From Erythrobacter sp. (lineage in GTDB: Bacteria > Pseudomonadota > Alphaproteobacteria > Sphingomonadales > Sphingomonadaceae), in contig NZOF01000202.1 of NCBI GenBank assembly GCA_002695185.1, positions 7,720 to 23,016 on the forward strand: DNA of 15,297 nucleotides, given 5' to 3'. Every line of letters starts with the position of its first letter. The first letter of the stretch is position 1. Positions 1 through 6,092 of the stretch are shown here, one piece after another. The position numbers and the translations under genes are program-made. The notes under the pieces are model-generated. The model was given only the letters and a program-made list of their open reading frames with translations. It was not told the origin of the DNA and searched no databases.

Positions 1-446
1 CTTTGCGAGAGACCCTTTGCGACCTCGTCGGTGGGCCGGGTGTCGTCCGGCCGCGCGGAATCCTCTCGCCGCGCGTGCGGCTGGTGCAGGGAGTTCAGGA
101 AATCCGGTTGGTTCAGTTGAGGTATCTTGATGGATAGCCGCAAGAGAATCTCGTTCAGCCTTATGACCTCGTCGCGCGTCAGCGGCTCGCCCCTCCCACG
201 CCGCCAGGTCATGGATTGCCGCACAATTGCGAGGATGAGCGAGCCAAACTTGTGCCGTCGATGGCCGAGCATCGCTGAAAGGAGATGGACGATCGCGGGG
301 CGTTTGCTTCCTGCGTCCCAGAAGTCTTCACATTGCACTGTCGCCGCGGCGACCGGGAAGGCGGTGCGAGAGTTGCCGCTCCCCGGCAGGAAGTTGTAAA
401 GGAGGTCGGCGAGATCCTCCACGGATTGTTCCTCCAACAGGTTCAT
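1..446 (-). CDS. Unrecognised gene downstream of AbiEii, 3' end outside window
   Basis: An open frame of 148 codons runs leftward from an ATG at 446 and leaves the window without a stop. The start is chosen because GGAGG lies five bases upstream; the frame is also open further upstream, so a longer form is possible. The product begins MNLLEEQSVEDLADLLYN. It has an early LPGSGN stretch, a mixed middle part with LSAMLGHRRHKFGSLILAI at about residues 66-84, and a charged, Pro-rich tail (HARREDSARPDDTRP). I see no signal peptide, no membrane segment and no catalytic motif that I can name. It starts 71 bases after the AbiEii stop on the same strand, so it is probably cotranscribed with the AbiE pair. 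I do not recognise the family and assign no function. Confidence is for a real gene, not for a role. Confidence 0.6.
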   Translation of the reverse strand, partial: MNLLEEQSVEDLADLLYNFLPGSGNSRTAFPVAAATVQCEDFWDAGSKRPAIVHLLSAMLGHRRHKFGSLILAIVRQSMTWRRGRGEPLTRDEVIRLNEILLRLSIKIPQLNQPDFLNSLHQPHARREDSARPDDTRPTDEVAKGLSQ

Positions 447-516
447 CTGAACCTCCGCGACCCGGAGCGCAGCACGGCGGCCCGACCTTCGATGTTGCGG
501 TTGCGAGTGTCGTCGC

Positions 517-1380
517 TCACCAGTCTATCCCCAATCTCTCTTTGGCCTCCGGAGTCCTCGCCCATGCATCGCCGGGGATCTCACCAATTAGTTTTTCGAA
601 GATGTCTCGAACGGCGTACCCGGTCGCATCGTCGTTGATGCTCGCAGCCGAGTCCGCGGACAACAACGGTCGCAGATCCATCAGAAGGTTGCCCCTCGCG
701 AGTTTCGCGAGCATCCGCTCCTCGGCCTGTGCGCGTGAGATCGGCGTGTCGCCGTCGGCGAGGTATTGCGTGAACAGTTCGACGACGCGGGGGTAATCGA
801 GTCCGCTGAAAACTTCGAGCCCATGCGCCAGATCGTACAGGTCTCTGCCCTTGTCCCTTTGAAGCAGCGCGCGCAATTTGGTCGCCAGCATCTCCTCGTT
901 CGAGAATGTAGGTATCGTCGAAGCACCCGAGAACCAGGGGTTCTCGACGGCGAACGGCGCCATCAGGACGGGATCGTAGGCATTGACCTCACGCGTGTTG
1001 ACTTCCAGCTTCAGGCGGATTGGGTGCTCGCCGCCATCCTCCGCCCGGACCCGGAAGCGGAACTTAGGGGCGACCTGGCTCTGCTCGAAGCGGGCGGGAC
1101 CGAGCCACGGCTCGAGGCGTTCTCGCAACCTGTCCAGGATCGGACCGATCGGCCCTGCCGAGGTGCGGACAAGATCGATATCCTCCGAGTAACGTAGCGG
1201 CTCCGGGAAGTGCAGTTTATTGAGGGCGGTTCCACCCCTGAATCGGAGCTCCGATGCGAGGAACGGATCGCCGAATATCTCCACCAGGGCGCGTGAGATG
1301 ATCAGGTCTTGCTCGCCCTGCCGCCGCTCTGCCCAGGGCGCCGTCTGGCTCCATTCGACGATGTTCTGGGCCGGAATCAT
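517..1380 (-). CDS. abiEii: AbiEii-type nucleotidyltransferase toxin
   Basis: This 287-residue protein has the DNA polymerase beta-like nucleotidyltransferase signature of AbiEii/MenA toxins. GGTALNKL is at residues 49-56, followed by RYSEDIDLV with the metal-binding Asp pair D67/D69. Later come the K168 region (MLATKLRALLQRDKGRDLYDL) and the conserved KGRDLYD at 177-183. Family members block translation by nucleotidyl transfer, for example to tRNA acceptor ends in the mycobacterial MenT relatives; the substrate here is unknown. The ATG overlaps the AbiEi stop as ATGA, with GAGG seven bases upstream, so the two are translationally coupled. Length and order (antitoxin first) are normal for the type IV AbiE system. 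All visible key residues are present, so it looks functional. The known role of the family is phage abortive infection and plasmid stabilisation; on this plasmid, stabilisation is an inference. Confidence 0.88.
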   Translation of the reverse strand: MIPAQNIVEWSQTAPWAERRQGEQDLIISRALVEIFGDPFLASELRFRGGTALNKLHFPEPLRYSEDIDLVRTSAGPIGPILDRLRERLEPWLGPARFEQSQVAPKFRFRVRAEDGGEHPIRLKLEVNTREVNAYDPVLMAPFAVENPWFSGASTIPTFSNEEMLATKLRALLQRDKGRDLYDLAHGLEVFSGLDYPRVVELFTQYLADGDTPISRAQAEERMLAKLARGNLLMDLRPLLSADSAASINDDATGYAVRDIFEKLIGEIPGDAWARTPEAKERLGIDW

Positions 1381-2204
1381 TCATCGACCTCAGGATGTCT
1401 TCGTACGACGACCCGCCATCTCTGATCCCGTTCGACCGGATCGGGCGCGAAGAGCGGGTCCCTGGCCTCCGCCCGGTCGAGCTCCGTCCATGGCGGGTTG
1501 CCGCGCGACATCAGCATCTCGTGCATCTTCCGCGTAGTACTGCGGCGATCGAGGACGTCCAGCATATAGCCCAGGCGCTGCACGACGGGTTTCTCGAAAT
1601 GGAGGGAGAGGAGTGCGAGTTGATCGCGGTCGATCTTGGGGCCGAGGTCGGAGAGGACGGTGGCGACGTTGTCGATGCCCGCCGACGCCTTGCCGTAGCG
1701 CATGAGGTCGAGCGCGGTCAGCGCGGGTGATGAGACGGTCATCCGTCCGGTATCCGTCTTGACCTCTTCGATCCCATCAGCGATCGAGGCCATCTCCTTC
1801 CGGTAGTAGAAGACGATGAGGTTGCGTCCAGCACGAATCCTGGGCATGCGCTTGCCGGTCACGACCTGGAACTCCATGACGGCCTGGTGGGTCGCGCCGT
1901 GCAGCTCCGCGGCCTTTAGAAGACCGACGTAGTAGGGTTGCTGCTCCTGCCGCATGAGCGGGTCGATGTACCAGGATGGGGGCGGCGCCCCCCAGGAGGC
2001 GAATTGCGGCGGGACGACGACATAGAATCCCTTGCGCGGACTGATCAGCAGGCCACGCTTCTGGAGACGCTGAGCGGCATCCAGAAACGCTCCGCGGTTG
2101 GTGCCGAGAGCCTCGACGGCCTCTTCCGCATCGAAGACGATCCTGCCCTTCGACTGAAGCTCCGTCACATATTCGGCGAGGGTCGTGCGCCTCTCATTGA
2201 TCAT
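1377..2204 (-). CDS. abiEi: AbiEi-type antitoxin / transcriptional autorepressor
   Basis: This 275-residue protein is of the AbiEi family. The N-terminal part (about residues 1-75: TTLAEYVTELQSKG, then EEAVEALGTNRGAFLDAAQR) reads as a winged helix-turn-helix, followed by the typical RGFYVVVPP-like strand (here KGFYVVVPPQF). The C-terminal domain carries the family features YYVGLLKAAELHGATHQ, a TGKRMPRIR segment and SSPALTALDLMRY. Family members neutralise AbiEii without a stable complex and repress their own promoter by binding inverted repeats. I place the start at the ATG at 2204. The frame extends to a TTG at 2261, but that TTG coincides with the -35 box and the extra codons cover the -10 and operator. 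The Shine-Dalgarno at 2204 is weak, so the transcript may have a very short leader. The 3' end overlaps abiEii by ATGA. Confidence 0.86.
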   Translation of the reverse strand: MINERRTTLAEYVTELQSKGRIVFDAEEAVEALGTNRGAFLDAAQRLQKRGLLISPRKGFYVVVPPQFASWGAPPPSWYIDPLMRQEQQPYYVGLLKAAELHGATHQAVMEFQVVTGKRMPRIRAGRNLIVFYYRKEMASIADGIEEVKTDTGRMTVSSPALTALDLMRYGKASAGIDNVATVLSDLGPKIDRDQLALLSLHFEKPVVQRLGYMLDVLDRRSTTRKMHEMLMSRGNPPWTELDRAEARDPLFAPDPVERDQRWRVVVRRHPEVDE

Positions 2205-2207
2205 GTA

Positions 2208-2261
2208 TGTAAATCCGCGTCTATCGCGGACTAAGTTACACGATGTTTCCTCCAGAGCCAA
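2208..2261 (-). promoter_or_regulatory. Promoter and inverted-repeat operator of the abiE operon
   Basis: Reading leftward, TTGGCT (2256-2261) and TAACTT (2233-2238) are separated by exactly 17 bases and form a sigma70-like promoter. Just downstream and overlapping the -10 are nested inverted repeats: outer TGTAA (2208-2212) with TTACA (2236-2240), and inner TCCGCG (2214-2219) with CGCGGA (2225-2230), five bases apart. Placement over the -10 and start site fits repression by AbiEi, which in known systems binds inverted repeats in its own promoter. That AbiEi binds here is inferred. Confidence 0.6.
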
Positions 2262-2311
2262 GTCGTGAAGAAACTTCCGCTCATATTACGGCTTCCCTTA
2301 CATGAAACTTC

Positions 2312-2944
2312 TCAGGAACGGCCCGGAACTTCGTCTATCGTTCGAGGTGTGCCTTCAAGCTCCAACTCTGGCAGGTCCCGCAAACTTTGCAGATCGAAGG
2401 TCACCAGAAACGTCTCCGTCGTCACGAAGGTATGCGGCGCCCCCGGCCGTGGCGATCGCGGCCCGCTGGCGATCAGATCCTTGTAGCGCAACCGGGCCAG
2501 CAGGTCTCTGCTGACCTCCTTGCCGAAGATGTCGGCCAGCCCCGCCCGGTCGATCGGCTGATGATAGGCGATGGCACAGAGCACGCCCATCTCCATCTCG
2601 GTGAAGGCGAGCGGCTGGTCGCCCAGATCGGCGGCGGCCTTGATGGCATCGGCGAACTGCGGTCGCGTCCGGAGCATCCAGCCGCCGGCCACCTGGGCCA
2701 GCTCGTAGGGACGACCGGTCAACTCGGCCTGGATGTCTTCGATCAGCATCTCGACCGAAGCCCCCTGCCCCACCACGCGCGCCAGGTCCTCGCGGCCGAC
2801 CGGCGACGCGCTGGCAAACAGCACCGCCTCGATCCGGCCCATCCATTCGCGCCAGCGCAACTCCTGCGGCAGATCGTCGAGTTCCCTGTCAAAGACGGCG
2901 CCGCCCTCCTCCGCCGGTTTCCGTTTCCTGGTCGCGGCCGTCAT
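2312..2944 (-). CDS. scpB: ScpB-like segregation/condensation winged-helix protein
   Basis: This 210-residue protein carries the ScpB hallmark near residues 36-60 (GRIEAVLFASASPVGREDLARVVG). It then has an alpha/beta stretch (RPYELAQVAGGWMLRTRPQFADAI) and a second winged helix (FTEMEMGVLCAIAYHQPIDRAGLADIFGKEVSRDLLARLRYKDLIAS). Chromosomal ScpB is a kleisin-associated subunit of the SMC-ScpAB condensin complex. No scpA or smc gene lies in this window. The gene is instead in an operon behind a DUF1403 gene, so this is probably a specialised paralogue rather than housekeeping ScpB. AAGGA lies seven bases before the ATG. The ATG also overlaps the stop of the preceding 35-codon ORF as ATGA. The ScpB-like fold is well supported; its role on the plasmid is unknown. 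DNA binding with the DUF1403 protein or the nearby recombinase is a guess from context. Confidence 0.82.
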   Translation of the reverse strand: MTAATRKRKPAEEGGAVFDRELDDLPQELRWREWMGRIEAVLFASASPVGREDLARVVGQGASVEMLIEDIQAELTGRPYELAQVAGGWMLRTRPQFADAIKAAADLGDQPLAFTEMEMGVLCAIAYHQPIDRAGLADIFGKEVSRDLLARLRYKDLIASGPRSPRPGAPHTFVTTETFLVTFDLQSLRDLPELELEGTPRTIDEVPGRS

Positions 2945-3048
2945 GGCGAGTCCTTCAATGATCGCATGGCCAAACCGCGAAACCGGTTCCCGTCCGCATC
3001 ATCATTCGGACCAATGGCATTCTGATGCGAACCGCTGGCAATGCTCAT
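2941..3048 (-). CDS. Possible 35-residue linker ORF between DUF1403 gene and scpB
   Basis: A 35-codon ORF (begins MSIASGSHQNAIG, ends MRSLKDSP) fills the gap between the DUF1403 gene and scpB. Its ATG overlaps the DUF1403 stop as ATGA, and its stop overlaps the scpB start as ATGA. Such double coupling is unlikely for a random gap and suggests it is translated, or at least keeps ribosomes running into scpB. Against it being a functional protein, third codon positions are richer in A/T than in the neighbours (ATT, AAT, GAT, CAT, TTT), and no domain or motif is visible. It may simply be a coupling leader. Confidence 0.4.
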   Translation of the reverse strand: MSIASGSHQNAIGPNDDADGNRFRGLAMRSLKDSP

Positions 3049-3992
3049 AGCCCGTAGAGCCGGAAGGTCGGCCGCCCGGTCAGTTCCCGGGCCACGCCCA
3101 GCTCGACCAGCCGGTCGCAAAACCGCCGCGCGGCCCGAGAGGTCATCGCGATGTTGGTGCCCCGGATGCGCGGCGACAGCATCGAGGCCGGCGCCACGGC
3201 ATCCTCTATGAGGAAAAGATCGACCGCCGCCGCCGATCCTTTTGCCCGCAGTTTCGGCGTCACGGCCCGCAGCGCTGCCGCGCGGCGGGTCAGATCCCGC
3301 GCCAGACGGATCGTCTCCTCGATGCTCTCGAGAATCCGGGCCTGAACCGCCAGCTCCGTCCCCGGAACGTTCGTCACCAATTCGCGCAACATGGCTTTTG
3401 TGACCCGCCGCGCCGTAATTGGCAGCACCGCCGGCCAGGTCAGCGCTCGCGCCAGGACGAAGTCCGAGAGCAGGCAGGCGACCCGCTCCGCCCGGTCGTC
3501 GGCCCCGAGAACGGTGAGCAGGACGGCCACGCAGCCGGCCAAGGGTCCATGGGTCCGAGCGCGTTCCTGGCCCGCGGCCAGCCAAGCGGCCATATCTGCA
3601 GCAAAACCCGCGCCAACCAGGTCACTTATCTCACCCGTGCCGCCCGTCCCCAGGCGCACGGCCTCGCGCCAGAAGGCCAGGAGATCGCCATCCGGCCCCC
3701 GCGCCTCTCCGGGCGGCGTCAGGTGCCAGGCGTCGCGGATATCCGCCTCGCGCGCCAGCCTTCCTTCCAGCTTCGAGGTCGCCGTGGCGGCGCTTAGCGC
3801 CAGCCGGTTGGCGAGCAGTTTCAGCGGCACACCGTGCCTGGGATCACCGATCAGCTGGTCGAGTACCGTCAGCGCCGCCCCCGACCGAAACGCCACGGTT
3901 TCAAGGGTTTCGGCATGTCCGGAGGTGACCCCCCCCGGGAGTTGCGGTAGGGTGTTCAGGTCGTCGGAGATCGTGGCGGACTGGTATGTCAT
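3045..3992 (-). CDS. DUF1403 family protein
   Basis: This 315-residue protein matches my memory of the DUF1403 family along its whole length. Recognisable segments are ETLETVAFRSGAALTVLDQL (about 29-48), LKLLANRLALSAATATSKLEGR (about 58-79), DIRDAWHLTPPGEARGPDG, DRAERVACLLSDFVLARALTWP, and a C-terminal winged-helix-like stretch ending RPTFRLYGL. It is mostly helical and cytoplasmic, with no catalytic motif I can name. Family function is unknown to me. It is the first gene of an operon with scpB and probably acts with it. The ATG has no strong Shine-Dalgarno, and a well-formed promoter lies about 100 bases upstream. Beyond the transposon lies the divergently oriented recombinase, so the two genes shared an upstream region before the insertion. 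Family call is confident; role is open. Confidence 0.8.
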   Translation of the reverse strand: MTYQSATISDDLNTLPQLPGGVTSGHAETLETVAFRSGAALTVLDQLIGDPRHGVPLKLLANRLALSAATATSKLEGRLAREADIRDAWHLTPPGEARGPDGDLLAFWREAVRLGTGGTGEISDLVGAGFAADMAAWLAAGQERARTHGPLAGCVAVLLTVLGADDRAERVACLLSDFVLARALTWPAVLPITARRVTKAMLRELVTNVPGTELAVQARILESIEETIRLARDLTRRAAALRAVTPKLRAKGSAAAVDLFLIEDAVAPASMLSPRIRGTNIAMTSRAARRFCDRLVELGVARELTGRPTFRLYGL

Positions 3993-4068
3993 GCAACAAC
4001 ACTAATCTCTCGCGGCGCTTTCGTCCACAATATGATGTGCAAACCGCCCCACTCTGCGCTTCTGTGAT

Positions 4069-4097
4069 ATGTCCAATAAGTTTGCCTTATCGGACAT
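4069..4097. repeat. 29-bp palindrome upstream of the DUF1403 gene
   Basis: ATGTCCAATAAG and CTTATCGGACAT form 12-base arms with a single mismatch around a five-base centre (TTTGC). The palindrome overlaps the -10 and expected start site of the DUF1403 promoter, which argues for an operator. Its geometry, 10-12 base arms around a 5-7 base centre, is also compatible with a tyrosine-recombinase core site, and the recombinase gene was adjacent before the transposon inserted. I cannot decide between the two from sequence. An 11-base half-site (ATGTCCGATAA) recurs at the tniA start codon. Confidence 0.6.
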
Positions 4098-4124
4098 TAA
4101 AAGATATGCTCAGCAGCATGTCAA
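4096..4124 (-). promoter_or_regulatory. Sigma70-type promoter of the DUF1403-scpB operon
   Basis: Reading leftward, TTGACA (4119-4124) and TTTAAT (4096-4101) are separated by exactly 17 bases. The -35 box is a perfect consensus. Transcription would begin inside the adjacent palindrome and run into the DUF1403 gene with a leader of roughly 100 bases. The -35 lies only 14 bases outside the transposon end, so the insertion did not remove the promoter but replaced everything upstream of it. Confidence 0.6.
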
Positions 4125-4137
4125 AAAACCACGAGAA

Positions 4138-4165
4138 TGTCGGATGACCGGAATTCATGAGATTC
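4138..4165 (+). repeat. Left terminal inverted repeat of the transposon
   Basis: It starts TGTCGG and contains CCGGAATTC followed by ATGAGATT. It aligns in inverted orientation with 7855-7882 at 21 of 28 positions. It carries the outermost copy of the transposase-site motif (4148-4165). Confidence 0.75.
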
Positions 4166-4187
4166 AAGCACTTCCCTGAAAAACGAA

Positions 4188-4252
4188 CCGGGGTTCATGA
4201 GATTCTGGAGCGGTATTCATGAGACTGGATGAGTCGGAATTCGTGAGACTGG
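4188..4252 (+). repeat. Three inner transposase-site repeats, tniQ end
   Basis: Three further copies of the terminal motif lie at 4188-4208 (GGTTCATGAGATTCTGG core), 4210-4229 (GGTATTCATGAGACTGG core) and 4233-4252 (CGGAATTCGTGAGACTGG core). With the terminal copy, spacings are 40, 22 and 24 bases, roughly two to four helical turns. The array overlaps the 3' end of tniQ. These are inferred TniA binding sites. Confidence 0.72.
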
Positions 4253-5214
4253 CGGCGCCTCGATGGCTTTGCAGCGCTCTGACGCTCTCTCTCGTCGCGC
4301 TGAGCACGCCAGAGCCGGGCTGAGATACGTCTCCTCAACGAGAGAGGCCATGTCGCAAGCGCATCGCGAACACGCGCCTGCCCGTCCACGTCACTGGCGA
4401 GCAACACGTTGATCGCGGAAGCGACAGGGCCCTCTACGATACGACCAATGCCGACCGTCAGCGCGAAACCCTGTAGCAGCGAGCCCTGCGCCAGAGCGTG
4501 TGGGCCGGGACGCACGGGCTTGGCCAGGACCGGCGCGACCTCGTCATACTCGGGAACGACAACCGTCAGCGCCTGGCGGATGATCGGCGTCGTGAGGAAG
4601 TCATGGTAGTCGCGCCGGGTCTGCAACGACATGCGCGGTTGCTCGGCCAGCGAGGGAGGCGAAGCGCGGCGGTGTCGCGCAGTCAGGACGGCCAGCATTT
4701 CCGGCGCATCCAGAGCCCCCTGCCCCGCACCACGTAGCCAGGCGTCGAGAACGGCGGACCCGGCTTTTGCATGCATTGCCAAAGCGGCCATCCGAGTGCC
4801 ACCCATCATCGCGGGCAACGTCGCGCCGGCGGTATCCTGCAAGTCTGCGCCGTGAACCGGGCAGTGAAAAACCCAGGGCAATGACATTGACCTCCGGTGC
4901 ACATCGGCCGGGCAATATGGGCAGTGATGGCGGTTTCCGCGCGCGACCATCATCCGGGCGTCGGGGATGAAATCACAGAATGTCATAACCTGAATGGCTT
5001 CGACCGAAAGGCCAGTCCGCAGAGCGATCCGAGCCCCCTCCCCTTCCGAAAGACGCCATTCCAGATCGAAGACGTCGCGGCCCGAGAACCCCAACTCGGC
5101 CAGGAACTCCGGGACGGTCATCGCGTAGAACGGCGCCATGCGGGCGATCCAGGAGGACAGGCGTTCGTCAGCCTCGGGTGGGAACACCACCGGCAGGAGG
5201 CCCTGCCCGATCAC
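4195..5214 (-). CDS. tniQ: TniQ/TnsD-family target-selection protein
   Basis: This 339-residue protein has the TniQ N-terminal signature LPVVFPPEADERLSSWIARMA (about 7-27). It carries a zinc-binding set C98-x2-C101 (HHCPYC) and C118-x2-H121 (FHCPVHG). TniQ proteins choose the target site and connect it to the AAA+ regulator TniB. It is somewhat shorter than the ~400 residues I recall for Tn402 TniQ. The start is a GTG overlapping the tniB stop as GTGA, so translation is coupled. The last ~17 residues (SHEFRLIQSHEYRSRIS) are encoded inside the transposase-binding repeats of the transposon end, and the TGA stop is the TCATGA core of one repeat. The tail therefore mirrors DNA repeats rather than a conserved domain. 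The fold and zinc residues look intact. Confidence 0.85.
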   Translation of the reverse strand: MIGQGLLPVVFPPEADERLSSWIARMAPFYAMTVPEFLAELGFSGRDVFDLEWRLSEGEGARIALRTGLSVEAIQVMTFCDFIPDARMMVARGNRHHCPYCPADVHRRSMSLPWVFHCPVHGADLQDTAGATLPAMMGGTRMAALAMHAKAGSAVLDAWLRGAGQGALDAPEMLAVLTARHRRASPPSLAEQPRMSLQTRRDYHDFLTTPIIRQALTVVVPEYDEVAPVLAKPVRPGPHALAQGSLLQGFALTVGIGRIVEGPVASAINVLLASDVDGQARVRDALATWPLSLRRRISARLWRAQRDERERQSAAKPSRRRQSHEFRLIQSHEYRSRIS

Positions 5215-6092
5215 ACTGGCTCTCCCAGAACCGCCTGCAACCGGTCGCCGCTCAGAATATCGCGCGAGAGGATGCGTTCCTCGCCGCTTTCGATGGCGGC
5301 GATTGCCAGCTGAGACATGATGGAAAATATCCCCGAGGTGATGCCGCCGGTCACCTTGATCATCCGCGACAGCGCCTTCTCGTCGATCTCGCTTTCCCGC
5401 CTTAGCGGCAGGCTGCGCATGAGCGTGCTCATCAGCCCGGTGAAATCGGCCCCGTCCTGCCAGGGCGGCAGGCCGAAGGCCTCGAACCGGCGCACCAGCT
5501 GATCATCGGTGCGCAGCGCATTGCGGGCCTGGGCGGTGCCGACGCAAACGAGGGGAACGCGCAGCTCATTGCCCAGGAACCGCAGCATGTTCAGGAACCG
5601 TGCCTGTTCGCGGATCGTACCCGCCTGCAGGCTGTGGATTTCATCGATCACCAGCATGTGGGGCCGCAGTTCGGTGAGCAGTCGAAGGGCCAGGCTTTCA
5701 AGGACAGCAAGCGTCGCGCGCGGCGGTTCCGGGGCACCGATCGCTGCCAGAATCCGGCGGTAGAACCGGGTCTCGTCCGGGCCTGAGACCATTTGCACCG
5801 CGACGACCGGCATGTGCAACCGACCAGTGGTGTCGCCAAAACTCGAGGGGTGATCGCGCGTGAATTTCTCGATGATCATGGTCTTGCCCATGCCGCTTTC
5901 ACCGACCAGAAGCAGATTCGGCATCCGGGCGCGTTCCGGAAAGGACAGCAGGGTTTCCAACTTGGCGAGCGCCGCCTCCGCTCGGGGATAGGACACCCAT
6001 CGGTCTGCACGGATGCGCAGGGTCCGCTCCTCGGCACTGAGGGCGGCAATTCTGCTGGCACCTGGATAGAGATGCGGAAACTCAGTCGTCAT
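5211..6092 (-). CDS. tniB: TniB/TnsC-family AAA+ transposition regulator
   Basis: The protein has about 293 residues from the chosen ATG. It has a Walker A motif GESGMGKT (about residues 64-71), a Walker B motif MLVIDEIHSL, an arginine-bearing AAA+ stretch NELRVPLVCVGTAQA and a sensor-2-like C-terminal part. TniB is the ATP-dependent regulator that binds target DNA and activates the TniA transposase. The frame also offers an ATG at 6110. I prefer 6092 because GAGG lies nine bases upstream and the product then starts MTTEFPHLYPG, as I recall for relatives. It overlaps tniA by 11 bases and tniQ by four, so all three genes form one coupled unit. Size is close to Tn402 TniB (~300). No lesions are visible. 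Confidence 0.88.
   Translation of the reverse strand: MTTEFPHLYPGASRIAALSAEERTLRIRADRWVSYPRAEAALAKLETLLSFPERARMPNLLLVGESGMGKTMIIEKFTRDHPSSFGDTTGRLHMPVVAVQMVSGPDETRFYRRILAAIGAPEPPRATLAVLESLALRLLTELRPHMLVIDEIHSLQAGTIREQARFLNMLRFLGNELRVPLVCVGTAQARNALRTDDQLVRRFEAFGLPPWQDGADFTGLMSTLMRSLPLRRESEIDEKALSRMIKVTGGITSGIFSIMSQLAIAAIESGEERILSRDILSGDRLQAVLGEPV

Noticed and set aside
445..520. Short ORF starting at a GTG that overlaps the AbiEii stop
   Set aside because: It ends after 25 codons with no Shine-Dalgarno of its own. The next frame with GGAGG-ATG at 446 explains the coding potential better, although an ancestral frameshift here is possible.
2355..2846. Long out-of-frame ORF inside scpB
   Set aside because: Arg/Gly-rich composition typical of a shadow frame in GC-rich coding DNA; scpB in the other frame has clear domain features.
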